Assembly: GCA_011050015.1 (NCBI GenBank)
Contig: DRGP01000029.1
Span: forward strand, 1 to 36,120
Source: Leeuwenhoekiella sp.
GTDB taxonomy: Bacteria; Bacteroidota; Bacteroidia; Flavobacteriales; Flavobacteriaceae
DNA: 36,120 nt
Direction of reading: 5' to 3'
Shown: positions 8,943 through 17,088 of the stretch, piece after piece
Position numbering within the stretch: the stretch's first letter is position 1
Layout: each line of letters begins with the position of its first letter
Made by a program: the position numbers and the translations under genes
The notes under the pieces: model-generated
Seen by the model: the letters and a program-made list of their open reading frames with translations, nothing else
Told to the model about the DNA's origin: nothing
Database searches by the model: none

Positions 8943-9233
8943 TCAGGATAATTGCTCCTTAAGCATAAGCTCGAGATATTCCAATTGTTTTACGGCTCGT
9001 TCCTGCTCACTTGAATCTACAATATCGCGCTGCAAGGCCTTAGAGGCAAACTGCAGAGCACACATCGCGAGAACATCTTGTTTATCCCGTACTGCGTAGC
9101 TCTGCTCGTACTTTTTGATCATTACCTCAATTTCTTTGGCCGCTTTACGCAAACCCTCTTCCTGCGAGGGGTTTATATTTAAGGGATATACCCGATCTGC
9201 AATAGAAACTTTTATTTTAAGCACATCTGCCAT
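8943..9233 (-). CDS. zapA: Cell division protein ZapA
   Basis: A 96-residue protein with the ZapA layout: an N-terminal beta-rich head (LKIKVSIADRVYPLNINPSQE) followed by an alpha-helical, coiled-coil C-terminal half. ZapA binds FtsZ and promotes bundling of protofilaments in the division ring. The length is normal. It follows the coiled-coil gene by 6 nt and precedes the 6S RNA by about 30 nt, so coiled-coil gene, zapA, 6S RNA and rny can form one transcription unit. Confidence 0.9.
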   Translation of the reverse strand: MADVLKIKVSIADRVYPLNINPSQEEGLRKAAKEIEVMIKKYEQSYAVRDKQDVLAMCALQFASKALQRDIVDSSEQERAVKQLEYLELMLKEQLS

Positions 9234-9239
9234 AAGTTC

Positions 9240-9530
9240 TTAATCTGCTATATGTGCAATGCACATGTCTATCTCCCTGATGAGCGTATTTATCTTAAGC
9301 TTCGTTTCCTTCTTAAACGTCTTACTGCCCAGCATTGCATTTGCCGCTTTGAGTGCACTGTACCTGGCGTCAAAATCTTCCAGACGATCCATCACTTGCA
9401 TTCGTTCTGCTTTTAGTTCTTCATTTTCCTGCAACAGGAGCTTGTAATCCCGTTTGACCGCCTGATGTTGTTTTACCAACTTATTTAGGCCATTTTGCAG
9501 GGAATCAATGCGATCTAAAAGTTCACTCAT
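9240..9530 (-). CDS. Small coiled-coil protein upstream of zapA
   Basis: A 96-residue hydrophilic protein, almost entirely heptad-like (LLDRIDSLQNGLNKLVKQHQ, then LLLQENEELKAERMQVMDRL), without signal peptide or membrane helix. The end, KLKINTLIREIDMCIAHIAD, is also helical. I do not know a characterised family for it. Its size, composition and tight linkage to zapA recall ZapB-like division accessory proteins, but this is inference from context only. It has its own recognisable promoter (9560-9590) and is the first gene of the transcription unit that leads to zapA, 6S RNA and rny. Confidence 0.8.
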   Translation of the reverse strand: MSELLDRIDSLQNGLNKLVKQHQAVKRDYKLLLQENEELKAERMQVMDRLEDFDARYSALKAANAMLGSKTFKKETKLKINTLIREIDMCIAHIAD

Positions 9531-9559
9531 CTAAGGCAAATTCTCAATACTTGGTCACA

Positions 9560-9590
9560 CAAAGTTAACATTCGGTCAAGAATATCACAA
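9560..9590 (-). promoter_or_regulatory. Bacteroidetes-type promoter for the zapA unit
   Basis: On the minus strand a TAACTTTG box (9567-9560) matches the -7 consensus TAnnTTTG. A TTG element (9590-9588) lies 20 nt upstream, close to the usual -33 spacing. The start codon of the coiled-coil gene is 29 nt downstream of the box. Confidence 0.65.
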
Positions 9591-9634
9591 TACAATTGCG
9601 TTTAATTTTAGCAAAACCTTTAGTAGTAGCCTAC

Positions 9635-9686
9635 AAAAGGGACTTCGGCACTAGAAACCAACCTCTTAAAATACCGAAGCCCTTTT
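9635..9686. repeat. 13-bp inverted repeat between divergent genes
   Basis: AAAAGGG(A)CTTCGG at 9635-9648 is the inverted complement of CCGAAGCCCTTTT at 9674-9686, with one bulged A (9642) and a 25-nt loop. It resembles a bidirectional terminator but lies between two divergent start regions. It could be an operator, a 5' UTR hairpin of the M23 gene, or the end of an unannotated small RNA. Confidence 0.6.
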
Positions 9687-9726
9687 CTTGTCGTTTTGCC
9701 TTTAAAATTAATTATATTCGCTGTTA

Positions 9727-11421
9727 ATGAGAACGATTATTTATGCCTTCGTTCTGGCTTTTGGTCTCACAGGCCATGCACAGAACGATATACCTACAGA
9801 CTATTTTAAGAACCCGCTGGATATTCCCATTGTACTGGCCGGTGATTTTGGCGAACTGCGAGGCGGTCACTTTCACAGTGGCCTCGATATAAAAACACAG
9901 CACCGGGAAGGACTCCCTGTACACGCGAGCGCCACGGGTACTGTAACCCGTATTAAAATACAGCGTTACGGCTACGGCAAAGCTCTGTACGTTCAGCATC
10001 CCAACGGCTATACTACGGTTTATGCACACCTCTCCCGCTTTTCACCAGATATAGAAGCGTATGTGAAAGCGCAGCAATATGCCCAGGAAACCTATGCCAT
10101 TGAGCTATTCCCGAAACCCGGCGAGCTTCAGGTTACGCAAGACGAACTCATCGCTTACAGCGGGAATACAGGAGGTAGTACAGCGGCACACTTGCATTTT
10201 GAGATCCGGGATGCCAGCCAGCGCCCCATGAACCCGATGCTTTTTGGCATAGAGGTCCCAGATAGCCGAAATCCACTGGTATCAGATTTAATGGTGTACC
10301 CGCTGGGGGATAGCAGCCAGGTGAACCAGTCGCAGTACAGGCAGGAACTACGTATTACAAAACAGCCAGATGGAAGTTTTATGAGCGAAAAAATCGATGC
10401 TTATGGACCAATAGGTTTTGGTATTGCCACGGTAGATATGCAGGATGGCGCACGCAATAAAAACGGGATTTACAAAATAGAAACGTCTTTTAACGGTAAT
10501 AAAAACCTGGAAGTGCTCATGGATAAATTTTCTTTTGCCGAAACCAATTACGTCAAGAGAATGATAGATTATGGCTATTATGAGTCTAAAAGAAAACGTG
10601 TGCAAAAATTGTTTATAGAGCCTAATAATCCGCTGAGTATCTTTACCCAGCAGACCAATAAAGGTATTATAGATCTTAAAGACGAGGGCACCAGCTACGT
10701 TTATAATATGGTGATCTCTGATTTTAAAGGAAACAAAACCTCCGTTTTAGTCCCCATAAGTGTCAAAAAACAAGAGATATTAGCGCCTAGGGAGGTAAAA
10801 AAGACCAATTATTATGTAAATCCCAACGAGGCTTTCAATACAAAACTGGGCAAATACTCGGTATATTTCCCTAAGGGAGCGTTTTTTGACGAGCACTATC
10901 TTGATCTCAGTGAAAAGGACAATGTGCTACATCTGGGTGAAGACATGATCCCGGTGGCAAGAAACATTAGCATACGTTACGATGTTTCGGGTTACTCGCC
11001 AGAAGATCGGGAACACCTTTATATTGGTTCGGTAGGATATAATGACGATGTATATTACACGGGCGCCTATCTGGACGGCAGCACGCTCATCGCACGTACT
11101 AAAACGCTCAGGGATTATACGGTCGCGTTAGATGATACGCCCCCAGAAATAGACCCTGTAGATGTAAAAGAAGGCAAATGGATGTCCAATTTTGACACGC
11201 TAAAATTCAAAATAACCGACACACAGTCTGGTATTAATGACTTTAGGGCTACGATAAACGGCAAGTTTGTTTTGATGGAATATGAATATAAAGATGACAT
11301 GCTTACCTATTATTTTGCAGACGACGTCATTCAGGAAACCCAAAATGACCTTAAACTCATAGTGACCGATAATGTGGGGAATAGTGCTACATTTACCACC
11401 ACTTTTTTCAGAAAAAAATAG
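9727..11421 (+). CDS. Secreted M23 family metallopeptidase (LytM domain)
   Basis: A 564-residue protein with a signal peptide (1-18, ending in HAQ). The LytM/M23 domain lies at about 35-170: H50 and D54 in FHSGLD, H101 in YAHLS, and H155/H157 in HLHFEI are the zinc-binding and catalytic residues, so the site appears intact. The remaining 390 residues are beta-rich and hydrophilic, and probably form immunoglobulin-like or substrate-binding modules. M23 enzymes cut peptide cross-bridges of peptidoglycan, here from the periplasmic side. The gene is 3 nt upstream of a TonB receptor, which suggests co-transcription and possibly coordinated envelope remodelling. The ATG start is supported by the signal peptide. 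Confidence 0.9.
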   Translation: MRTIIYAFVLAFGLTGHAQNDIPTDYFKNPLDIPIVLAGDFGELRGGHFHSGLDIKTQHREGLPVHASATGTVTRIKIQRYGYGKALYVQHPNGYTTVYAHLSRFSPDIEAYVKAQQYAQETYAIELFPKPGELQVTQDELIAYSGNTGGSTAAHLHFEIRDASQRPMNPMLFGIEVPDSRNPLVSDLMVYPLGDSSQVNQSQYRQELRITKQPDGSFMSEKIDAYGPIGFGIATVDMQDGARNKNGIYKIETSFNGNKNLEVLMDKFSFAETNYVKRMIDYGYYESKRKRVQKLFIEPNNPLSIFTQQTNKGIIDLKDEGTSYVYNMVISDFKGNKTSVLVPISVKKQEILAPREVKKTNYYVNPNEAFNTKLGKYSVYFPKGAFFDEHYLDLSEKDNVLHLGEDMIPVARNISIRYDVSGYSPEDREHLYIGSVGYNDDVYYTGAYLDGSTLIARTKTLRDYTVALDDTPPEIDPVDVKEGKWMSNFDTLKFKITDTQSGINDFRATINGKFVLMEYEYKDDMLTYYFADDVIQETQNDLKLIVTDNVGNSATFTTTFFRKK

Positions 11422-11424
11422 CTT

Positions 11425-13890
11425 TTGAAAGCACTACCTCATTATCTACTTTTAGTTGTATTCCTAATTCCTTCCGCTATTTTAGCACAGCAGGCCACCT
11501 TGCGCGGTCTAGCGCTAGACGCGGAAAACAACCCACTTAACGAAGCGAATATTAGCTATGCAGATGGTGGGACGCAGAGCAACAGCAATGGCTTTTATAG
11601 CCTTACGATTCCTGCTGGCCGTGAAGTTAGGGTAAGCTTTAGCCATGTAGGCTTTCAAGACCTAACCCTTACTTTTTCCCTGGAAGAGACCGAAGTTTTT
11701 GAGTTCAACCCTGTATTCAGGACCAGTGTGGAACAAATAGACGAAGTGGTGATCTCTTCAACAAACCGGGACCGCATAGATGGTACGGTTTCCCTTTCTC
11801 CAGAAACCATACGTAAAATTCCCGGGGCCAATCCCGGGGTAGAAAATTTGCTGCAAACCCTGCCGGGCGTAAATTCTAACAATGAACTGAGCACGCAATA
11901 TGCAGTGCGTGGCGGCAATTATGATGAAAATCTCGTATACGTTAATGGTATTGAAGTTTACCGCCCATTTCTCATACGCTCCGGGCAACAGGAAGGCTTG
12001 AGTTTTGTAAATACAGATATGGTGCGCAATGTAGATTTTAGCGCCGGTGGCTTTCAGGCAAAATATGGCGATAAATTGTCTTCGGTACTCGATATTACCT
12101 ACCGCCGTCCGGTAGATTTTGGTGCTTCGGTAGATCTCAGTTTACTGGGGGCAAGCATTTCCGCCGAAGGCGTGGCCGATAATGGTAAATTTACAGCACT
12201 GCTGGGGGCGCGTTACCGTGACAATAGCTTACTAGTAGATGCCAAGCAGACCGAAACCAACTTTAAGCCCCGTTTTTACGACATACAAACCTATCTCACC
12301 TACACCTTTTCAGATAAGTTTGCCGTGGATTTTTTGGGGAATTTAGCCATTAATTCTTACGATTACGAGCCTTTCGCGAGGCAAACTAACTTTGGCACCC
12401 TGACCGATCCCATCGCGCTGGTAATAGCTTATGATGGGCAGGAAGAAGATCAGTACGAGACTTATTTTGGCGCGTTAAAAGCAACTTATAAGCCCAACGA
12501 AGACCTGAGCCTGCAAACCATCGTCTCCGCCTATCACACCAAAGAGCAGGAATACTATGATATTTTTGCCGAATATGGCCTGGGAACGCCAAATACATCA
12601 ATAGGTGATGAAGATATCGGCGAAGTGGAATTTACAGAAGGTATAGGTTCCCAGCTTACACATGCCCGGAACAACCTTGACGCAATTATTGTGAATGTAC
12701 AGGAAAAACTGACCTTGAAAATTAACGATGGACAGATAGATGCAGGCCTGAAATACACACATGAAGATTTTAGGGACCGCTTGCAGGAATATGAAATTAT
12801 TGATTCGGCCGGTTTTTCGATCCGCCCTCCCCTGCCTCAGTTTATTAATGATCAGCCTTACACCCCATTTGAAGCACCTTTAGAGCCTTTTACAAATATT
12901 AGAGCAATAAACGATGTGCAAATTGATCGTATTTCGGGCTATGCCCAGTACAGCAAACGCATTGCGCTGGGCCCACATAATGCCTGGTACAATGTAGGCG
13001 TACGCGCTCAAAACTGGACCGTGAGTGGTGAAGGTATCGCATCAAATACCCAGACGGTCGTAAGTCCACGGGCACAGTTCAGCATTAAACCAGACTGGGA
13101 GGAAGACATGGTTTTTAGGTTATCTGCTGGTTATTATTATCAACCTCCCTTTTACCGGGAACTTCGGGATTCGTTGGGCCAGGTGCGCCCAGAGGTAAAA
13201 GCGCAACAATCCATTCACCTTGTAGCCGGTCACGACTGGAGTTTTAAACTCTGGGAACGCCCCTTTAAGCTCGTTTCCGAAGCGTATTATAAAAAACTGG
13301 ATGATGTAAATCCTTACACCCTGGAAAATGTACGCATTCGTTACCGTGCGCGTAATAACGCAAAAGCCTACGCTTACGGCCTTGATCTTAGGCTCTCGGG
13401 AGAATTTGTTCCGGGAACTGATAGCTGGTTGAGCCTTGGTTTTCTGAGAACCGAAGAAAATATAGAAGACCGTGGTTACATCGCTCGCCCTACTGATCAA
13501 AGGCTCAAAATAGGAATGCTTTTTCAGGATTATGTGCCTACAATCCCCAGTTTACGCGTGTATTTAAATATGGTTTATCAAACCGGGCTTCCCGGCGGTT
13601 CTCCCAGTTATGCAAACCCGTACGACTACCAGACGCGTCTGCCTTTTTATTTTCGCTCTGATGTAGGTTTTAGCTATGTTTTTATAGATGCTCAAAAGCA
13701 ATATCCCAAAGGCCACTGGCTGCACATTTTTAAAGATCTAAGTGCGGGATTTGAAATCTACAATATTTTTGACCGGCAAAACAGCATCACCAATACCTTT
13801 GTGAGGGATGCCGCCACCAAGCAGCAATACGCTATCCCAAATTATCTCTCGCCGCGGGTTTTTAATGTACGCCTCAGTGCAAGGTTTTAA
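11425..13890 (+). CDS. TonB-dependent receptor with carboxypeptidase-regulatory-like domain
   Basis: An 821-residue outer-membrane receptor. Order: signal peptide (1-21, ending in LAQ), carboxypeptidase-regulatory-like beta-sandwich (about 23-105), plug domain (about 110-230, with PGVENLLQTLPGVNSN and YAVRGGNYDENLVYVNGIEV), and a 22-strand-type barrel ending in aromatic Phe (VRLSARF). It takes up a substrate that cannot be told from sequence; there is no SusD partner beside it. The start is TTG at 11425: no in-frame ATG can give the signal peptide, and the stop of the M23 gene is only 3 nt upstream, so TTG is needed and translation may be coupled. Length is within the family range. Confidence 0.92.
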   Translation: MKALPHYLLLVVFLIPSAILAQQATLRGLALDAENNPLNEANISYADGGTQSNSNGFYSLTIPAGREVRVSFSHVGFQDLTLTFSLEETEVFEFNPVFRTSVEQIDEVVISSTNRDRIDGTVSLSPETIRKIPGANPGVENLLQTLPGVNSNNELSTQYAVRGGNYDENLVYVNGIEVYRPFLIRSGQQEGLSFVNTDMVRNVDFSAGGFQAKYGDKLSSVLDITYRRPVDFGASVDLSLLGASISAEGVADNGKFTALLGARYRDNSLLVDAKQTETNFKPRFYDIQTYLTYTFSDKFAVDFLGNLAINSYDYEPFARQTNFGTLTDPIALVIAYDGQEEDQYETYFGALKATYKPNEDLSLQTIVSAYHTKEQEYYDIFAEYGLGTPNTSIGDEDIGEVEFTEGIGSQLTHARNNLDAIIVNVQEKLTLKINDGQIDAGLKYTHEDFRDRLQEYEIIDSAGFSIRPPLPQFINDQPYTPFEAPLEPFTNIRAINDVQIDRISGYAQYSKRIALGPHNAWYNVGVRAQNWTVSGEGIASNTQTVVSPRAQFSIKPDWEEDMVFRLSAGYYYQPPFYRELRDSLGQVRPEVKAQQSIHLVAGHDWSFKLWERPFKLVSEAYYKKLDDVNPYTLENVRIRYRARNNAKAYAYGLDLRLSGEFVPGTDSWLSLGFLRTEENIEDRGYIARPTDQRLKIGMLFQDYVPTIPSLRVYLNMVYQTGLPGGSPSYANPYDYQTRLPFYFRSDVGFSYVFIDAQKQYPKGHWLHIFKDLSAGFEIYNIFDRQNSITNTFVRDAATKQQYAIPNYLSPRVFNVRLSARF

Positions 13891-13981
13891 AAAGCTTTCG
13901 AATATTCTTGAAATGAAAACAAATATTCATGGATCAAGTATACTACGATGCTGAAATAATTCAGTATTTACTTTTTCCCCT

Positions 13982-14641
13982 TTAATCTTTATATTCAATT
14001 TTAGTGTAGTCTATTTTTAGCTTTATTTTGCCTGTTTTTGTGTCCATTTTCCTCATTTTCTTGCGATCTATATCGGTATCGCTTCCCATAAAATTCAACG
14101 GGATTTTGAGTTTTTCTATGGCAAAAACCACTTCTACATAAGCGGGCAGGATATCGTCCTGCCCATTATATTCCATTTTCAATGCATACGATCCTTCTTT
14201 TTTTGTGGTGATCTTTGAGGAGTCGATTCGCTTAGAAATAGTATCCAAATAGAGTGTGGCCAGAGCAAGATTAGATTTTTCATCGTCTGGAATTATGTTC
14301 AGTACTTTTAATGTGTTACCATTTCTTTCTTCAGTGCCGCGGTTTACGGTTATAAAAGGATATTTAAAAATTTCGGAAAGGGAAAAATCAAGTCCGCGTT
14401 TAGGAAGCATCATAAAATCATCGCTGGCAATTGCAATATCTTCACCTTCGGTATAGCGCATCGAGGCGTTTTTAGTCGGCATATTAATAAAAGGAACTTC
14501 CAAATCTAACTGTACATCTGCCGTAAAATGCTGCACCGAATCCATCCGCTTTTTTATGCGTAATAAATCCTTGTCAATATCCTGTGCGACAGCTGACAAA
14601 CATGTAAAAAGCAAACAGGTTGTAAACAGGTTTTTAATCAT
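13982..14641 (-). CDS. LolA-like periplasmic protein
   Basis: A 219-residue protein with a signal peptide (1-19, ending VAQ) and no lipobox. The mature part opens with a helix (DLLRIKKRMDSVQHFTADVQ) and continues with repeated amphipathic beta strands, the pattern of the LolA/LolB half-barrel fold that binds lipids or lipid-modified proteins. It is not close enough in appearance to call LolA itself. Its ATG overlaps the stop of the ABC permease (ATGA, 14638-14641), so it is the last gene of a coupled cassette with the exporter. A role as periplasmic partner of the transporter is inference from this linkage. Confidence 0.65.
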   Translation of the reverse strand: MIKNLFTTCLLFTCLSAVAQDIDKDLLRIKKRMDSVQHFTADVQLDLEVPFINMPTKNASMRYTEGEDIAIASDDFMMLPKRGLDFSLSEIFKYPFITVNRGTEERNGNTLKVLNIIPDDEKSNLALATLYLDTISKRIDSSKITTKKEGSYALKMEYNGQDDILPAYVEVVFAIEKLKIPLNFMGSDTDIDRKKMRKMDTKTGKIKLKIDYTKIEYKD

Positions 14642-15468
14642 TCTATATCTTTTTTATTGAACTGGTACACACCCAAGCCACCAAAAATGATGGTATAACA
14701 GATCAACAGCAGATGATCTACCACAATCTCCTTCCAGCTTAAGGTGTAATCAAAAAAGTGTTGCCAGGTATTGGTCAATTTTGGGAACAAAAAATGTTCA
14801 TAATTACCCATACCGAAATTGACTTTGAGTAACAGCGAACAAAGAATCAAGAAAAATGCCGATGCAATCCAGGTTTTTGCCGGTTCTTTAATAAAAATTC
14901 CCAAGGTAAGACTTACCGTCGCATAAAAAACCATGCTTAGAGTTCCAGAAACAAAGGCCATACAAATACGCTGAAAAGCCACTTCTGCAGGAAAAAAGTT
15001 AAGTGTGTTTAAATAGACCACCAGATCTCCATTCCCAAAAATGGAATAAGCGGCAGTAAATGTAGTGCACACCATAAGCGCAATCACCAAAACCGTAAAT
15101 ATCAGCGCTGCCAAATATTTGGCAAGTATTAACTGCCATTTCTTGATGGCCTGTAACAGGGTAGTTTGCATCGTGCCGTTTTTATATTCTTCGGTGACCA
15201 GAGCTGATGTCACGATCATAAGGATCAAAGGCACGTTAAACCATAAGGAATTAAGCACGATGTAAAGAAGGAGGTTGCCATTTAAAAGATTCCCCTTAAA
15301 ATAGAACGATTGCCTCAGGTTATCCAGAAGCAGTTCCAGGATGCCCTCCCCTTGATAATAGGCACTTGCCAATATGATGATTTCAATTAAAAAAACCGCC
15401 CCAATGGCATACCAGGTCTTCCCCTGCTTAAATAATTTAAAAAGCTCTGTAGATAAAATCGCCCGCAT
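14638..15468 (-). CDS. ABC-2 type transporter permease
   Basis: A 276-residue inner-membrane protein with six predicted helices (about 18-36, 68-90, 115-140, 165-190, 200-220 and 245-265). The cytoplasmic segment EEYKNGTMQTTLLQAIKKWQ is the typical coupling region of ABC-2 exporters. The C-terminus QFNKKDIE also fits. The frame is open to 15516, but ATG 15468 is preferred: it gives the usual short N-terminus (MRAILSTELFKLFKQ) and overlaps the ATPase stop codon as TAATG. The substrate is unknown. Pairs of this kind export antibiotics, lipids or peptides, or act in gliding-related and envelope processes. Confidence 0.88.
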   Translation of the reverse strand: MRAILSTELFKLFKQGKTWYAIGAVFLIEIIILASAYYQGEGILELLLDNLRQSFYFKGNLLNGNLLLYIVLNSLWFNVPLILMIVTSALVTEEYKNGTMQTTLLQAIKKWQLILAKYLAALIFTVLVIALMVCTTFTAAYSIFGNGDLVVYLNTLNFFPAEVAFQRICMAFVSGTLSMVFYATVSLTLGIFIKEPAKTWIASAFFLILCSLLLKVNFGMGNYEHFLFPKLTNTWQHFFDYTLSWKEIVVDHLLLICYTIIFGGLGVYQFNKKDIE

Positions 15469-16316
15469 TATGTAGATGCCCTTAAAAGCTGATCCAAAGT
15501 AATATTGGGAACACAACTGGTTACTTTATAGCCTTCAGCAAGCAATTTCTGAAGCAATTGAGGTATTTGCTCACTACCACATTGAATGGTCGCCGTATTT
15601 TTTTCGGTGGATAATACATAATCTTTTACTGTGGAAGCACTTGAAATATCAACCGCTGCTATGGTGTATTGTGTAACCAAATCTTGAATCAAATGAAATG
15701 TAGGGCCATGATTTACAATGGCTCCATGGTCTATCACATACAGGTAATCGCAACTTTTATGGAGTTCTGCCATAAGGTGGGAAGACAATAAGATTGCCAT
15801 GCCTTGATCTGCAAAGGCTTTAATAAGCTTTATAAGTGCCGAAACCCCTGAGGGATCCAGACCGGAAAAAGGTTCGTCGAGGATTAAAATATCAGGGTTG
15901 TTGAGCAGCGCTATAGCGATACCCAAACGCTGTTTCATTCCCATCGAAAAGTTTTTTACCGGGTCTTTTCGATCCAGGGGAAGGCCTACATTCTTCAAAT
16001 ACTCTTGTAAAGCAAATTTATCGCTGGGCGCTTTCTGAATTTTGGCAAAAACCTTAAGATTATCATAAGCATTTAAATAGCTATACAATCCAGGCCGCTC
16101 AATCACGGCCCCTATGGGTTTATTTTTTTGTGAAGATAAAACGACCTGCCCGGAGTCTGGGGTTACAAGTCCACATAAAATTTTGAAAAGCGTTGTTTTG
16201 CCTGCGCCATTAGCTCCCAAAAGTCCGCTTATGGTCCCTGATTTAAGTTCCATACTTACCGTATCGAGCACCTTTCCAGAATTATAGGTCTTGCTCAATG
16301 CACTTGCTTTTAACAT
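15468..16316 (-). CDS. ABC transporter ATP-binding protein
   Basis: A 282-residue ATPase. Walker A is at 34-41 (GANGAGKT), the signature at about 123-130 (FSMGMKQR, as in BcrA-type exporters rather than LSGGQ), Walker B at 142-148 (DILILDEP), and the switch histidine at H180 (SSH). A C-terminal extension of about 75 residues follows the nucleotide-binding domain. It energises the permease encoded immediately downstream. The ATG at 16316 overlaps the stop of the preceding gene (TGATG); a TTG one codon upstream is possible but less likely. Its own stop overlaps the permease start. Confidence 0.92.
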   Translation of the reverse strand: MLKASALSKTYNSGKVLDTVSMELKSGTISGLLGANGAGKTTLFKILCGLVTPDSGQVVLSSQKNKPIGAVIERPGLYSYLNAYDNLKVFAKIQKAPSDKFALQEYLKNVGLPLDRKDPVKNFSMGMKQRLGIAIALLNNPDILILDEPFSGLDPSGVSALIKLIKAFADQGMAILLSSHLMAELHKSCDYLYVIDHGAIVNHGPTFHLIQDLVTQYTIAAVDISSASTVKDYVLSTEKNTATIQCGSEQIPQLLQKLLAEGYKVTSCVPNITLDQLLRAST

Positions 16317-16858
16317 CAAGTCGAAATTTTTTGAAATTGCCTATAATCAAATTTAGGTTCGTAATATTTCTCCATAAATGTACGGGACCAGAAGTATTTT
16401 TTTAAAATAAACAGTGGATCTTTAATCATAAAGACCGGTATAAAGTGGAACCATTTTATCCCCAGTTTTTGATAATAACGCTTCACCTCCTTTTCCAGAC
16501 CCAGCTCCCGAGCTGCCTCCATTACCGCCATACGCTGGCATTTACTGCCCTGGTAATGAGAGACTATCTTTGGGTTGAAGCCATGTTGAAACAAATAGTC
16601 TTTAATGCGCTTATACTCCTGAAATCTCGACCAGCCATCCATAAGTACTAAAAAAATATGTGAAAACGAAAACAAAAGGCACCATAACCAGAAAAGTATA
16701 AATGCAAGATTCTGATTGTGATACGCGTACGTGAATTCTATGGAATAATAGAGGGTTTCCAGAATAAAAAGAAGGAGCGCACCGTACAGCAACTTACCGA
16801 CATTCCAGTAAGAAACAGCAATACTGGGCTGCTTGGGTAAATTACTATGGTGTACCAT
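16316..16858 (-). CDS. Hypothetical membrane protein with two helices, first gene of the ABC cassette
   Basis: A 180-residue protein not assigned to a characterised family. It has two hydrophobic helices (about 22-42 and 50-72) and then a basic, aromatic cytoplasmic or periplasmic region containing HYQGSKCQRMAVMEAARELG and GIKWFHFIPVFMIKDP; the C-terminus is rich in Tyr and Phe. The ATPase start codon overlaps its stop codon, so it is translationally coupled to the ABC transporter and may act with it. No promoter box was identified with confidence in the 230 bp upstream (16859-17088), which hold no gene. Confidence 0.75.
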   Translation of the reverse strand: MVHHSNLPKQPSIAVSYWNVGKLLYGALLLFILETLYYSIEFTYAYHNQNLAFILFWLWCLLFSFSHIFLVLMDGWSRFQEYKRIKDYLFQHGFNPKIVSHYQGSKCQRMAVMEAARELGLEKEVKRYYQKLGIKWFHFIPVFMIKDPLFILKKYFWSRTFMEKYYEPKFDYRQFQKIST

Positions 16859-17088
16859 CTTGTCTGACTAATTATACGTAGCAATGCATAAGGCTAAATC
16901 AAAAAACCTGATTTAAAATTTTCCATCGAGGCGTACCCTCAAAAATATAAAAATTAATCTATAGACACTAAATATGTTCTTGCGCTATAAACCAGAAAAT
17001 TATCCGGAATAAAATTCACACTCAGGAAATAAAATGGATTACTCCCCTCAAAAATCCAAAAATTCCGCTATAACCCCGATTTATGGCT

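Noticed and set aside
13900-13928. Terminator between the TonB receptor (plus) and the LolA-like gene (minus)
   Set aside because: Only a 7-bp A/T stem with a 15-nt loop and no T-tract.
15469-15516. Upstream start for the ABC permease
   Set aside because: It would overlap the ATPase by 49 nt and adds an unlikely N-terminus; ATG 15468 gives the TAATG junction.
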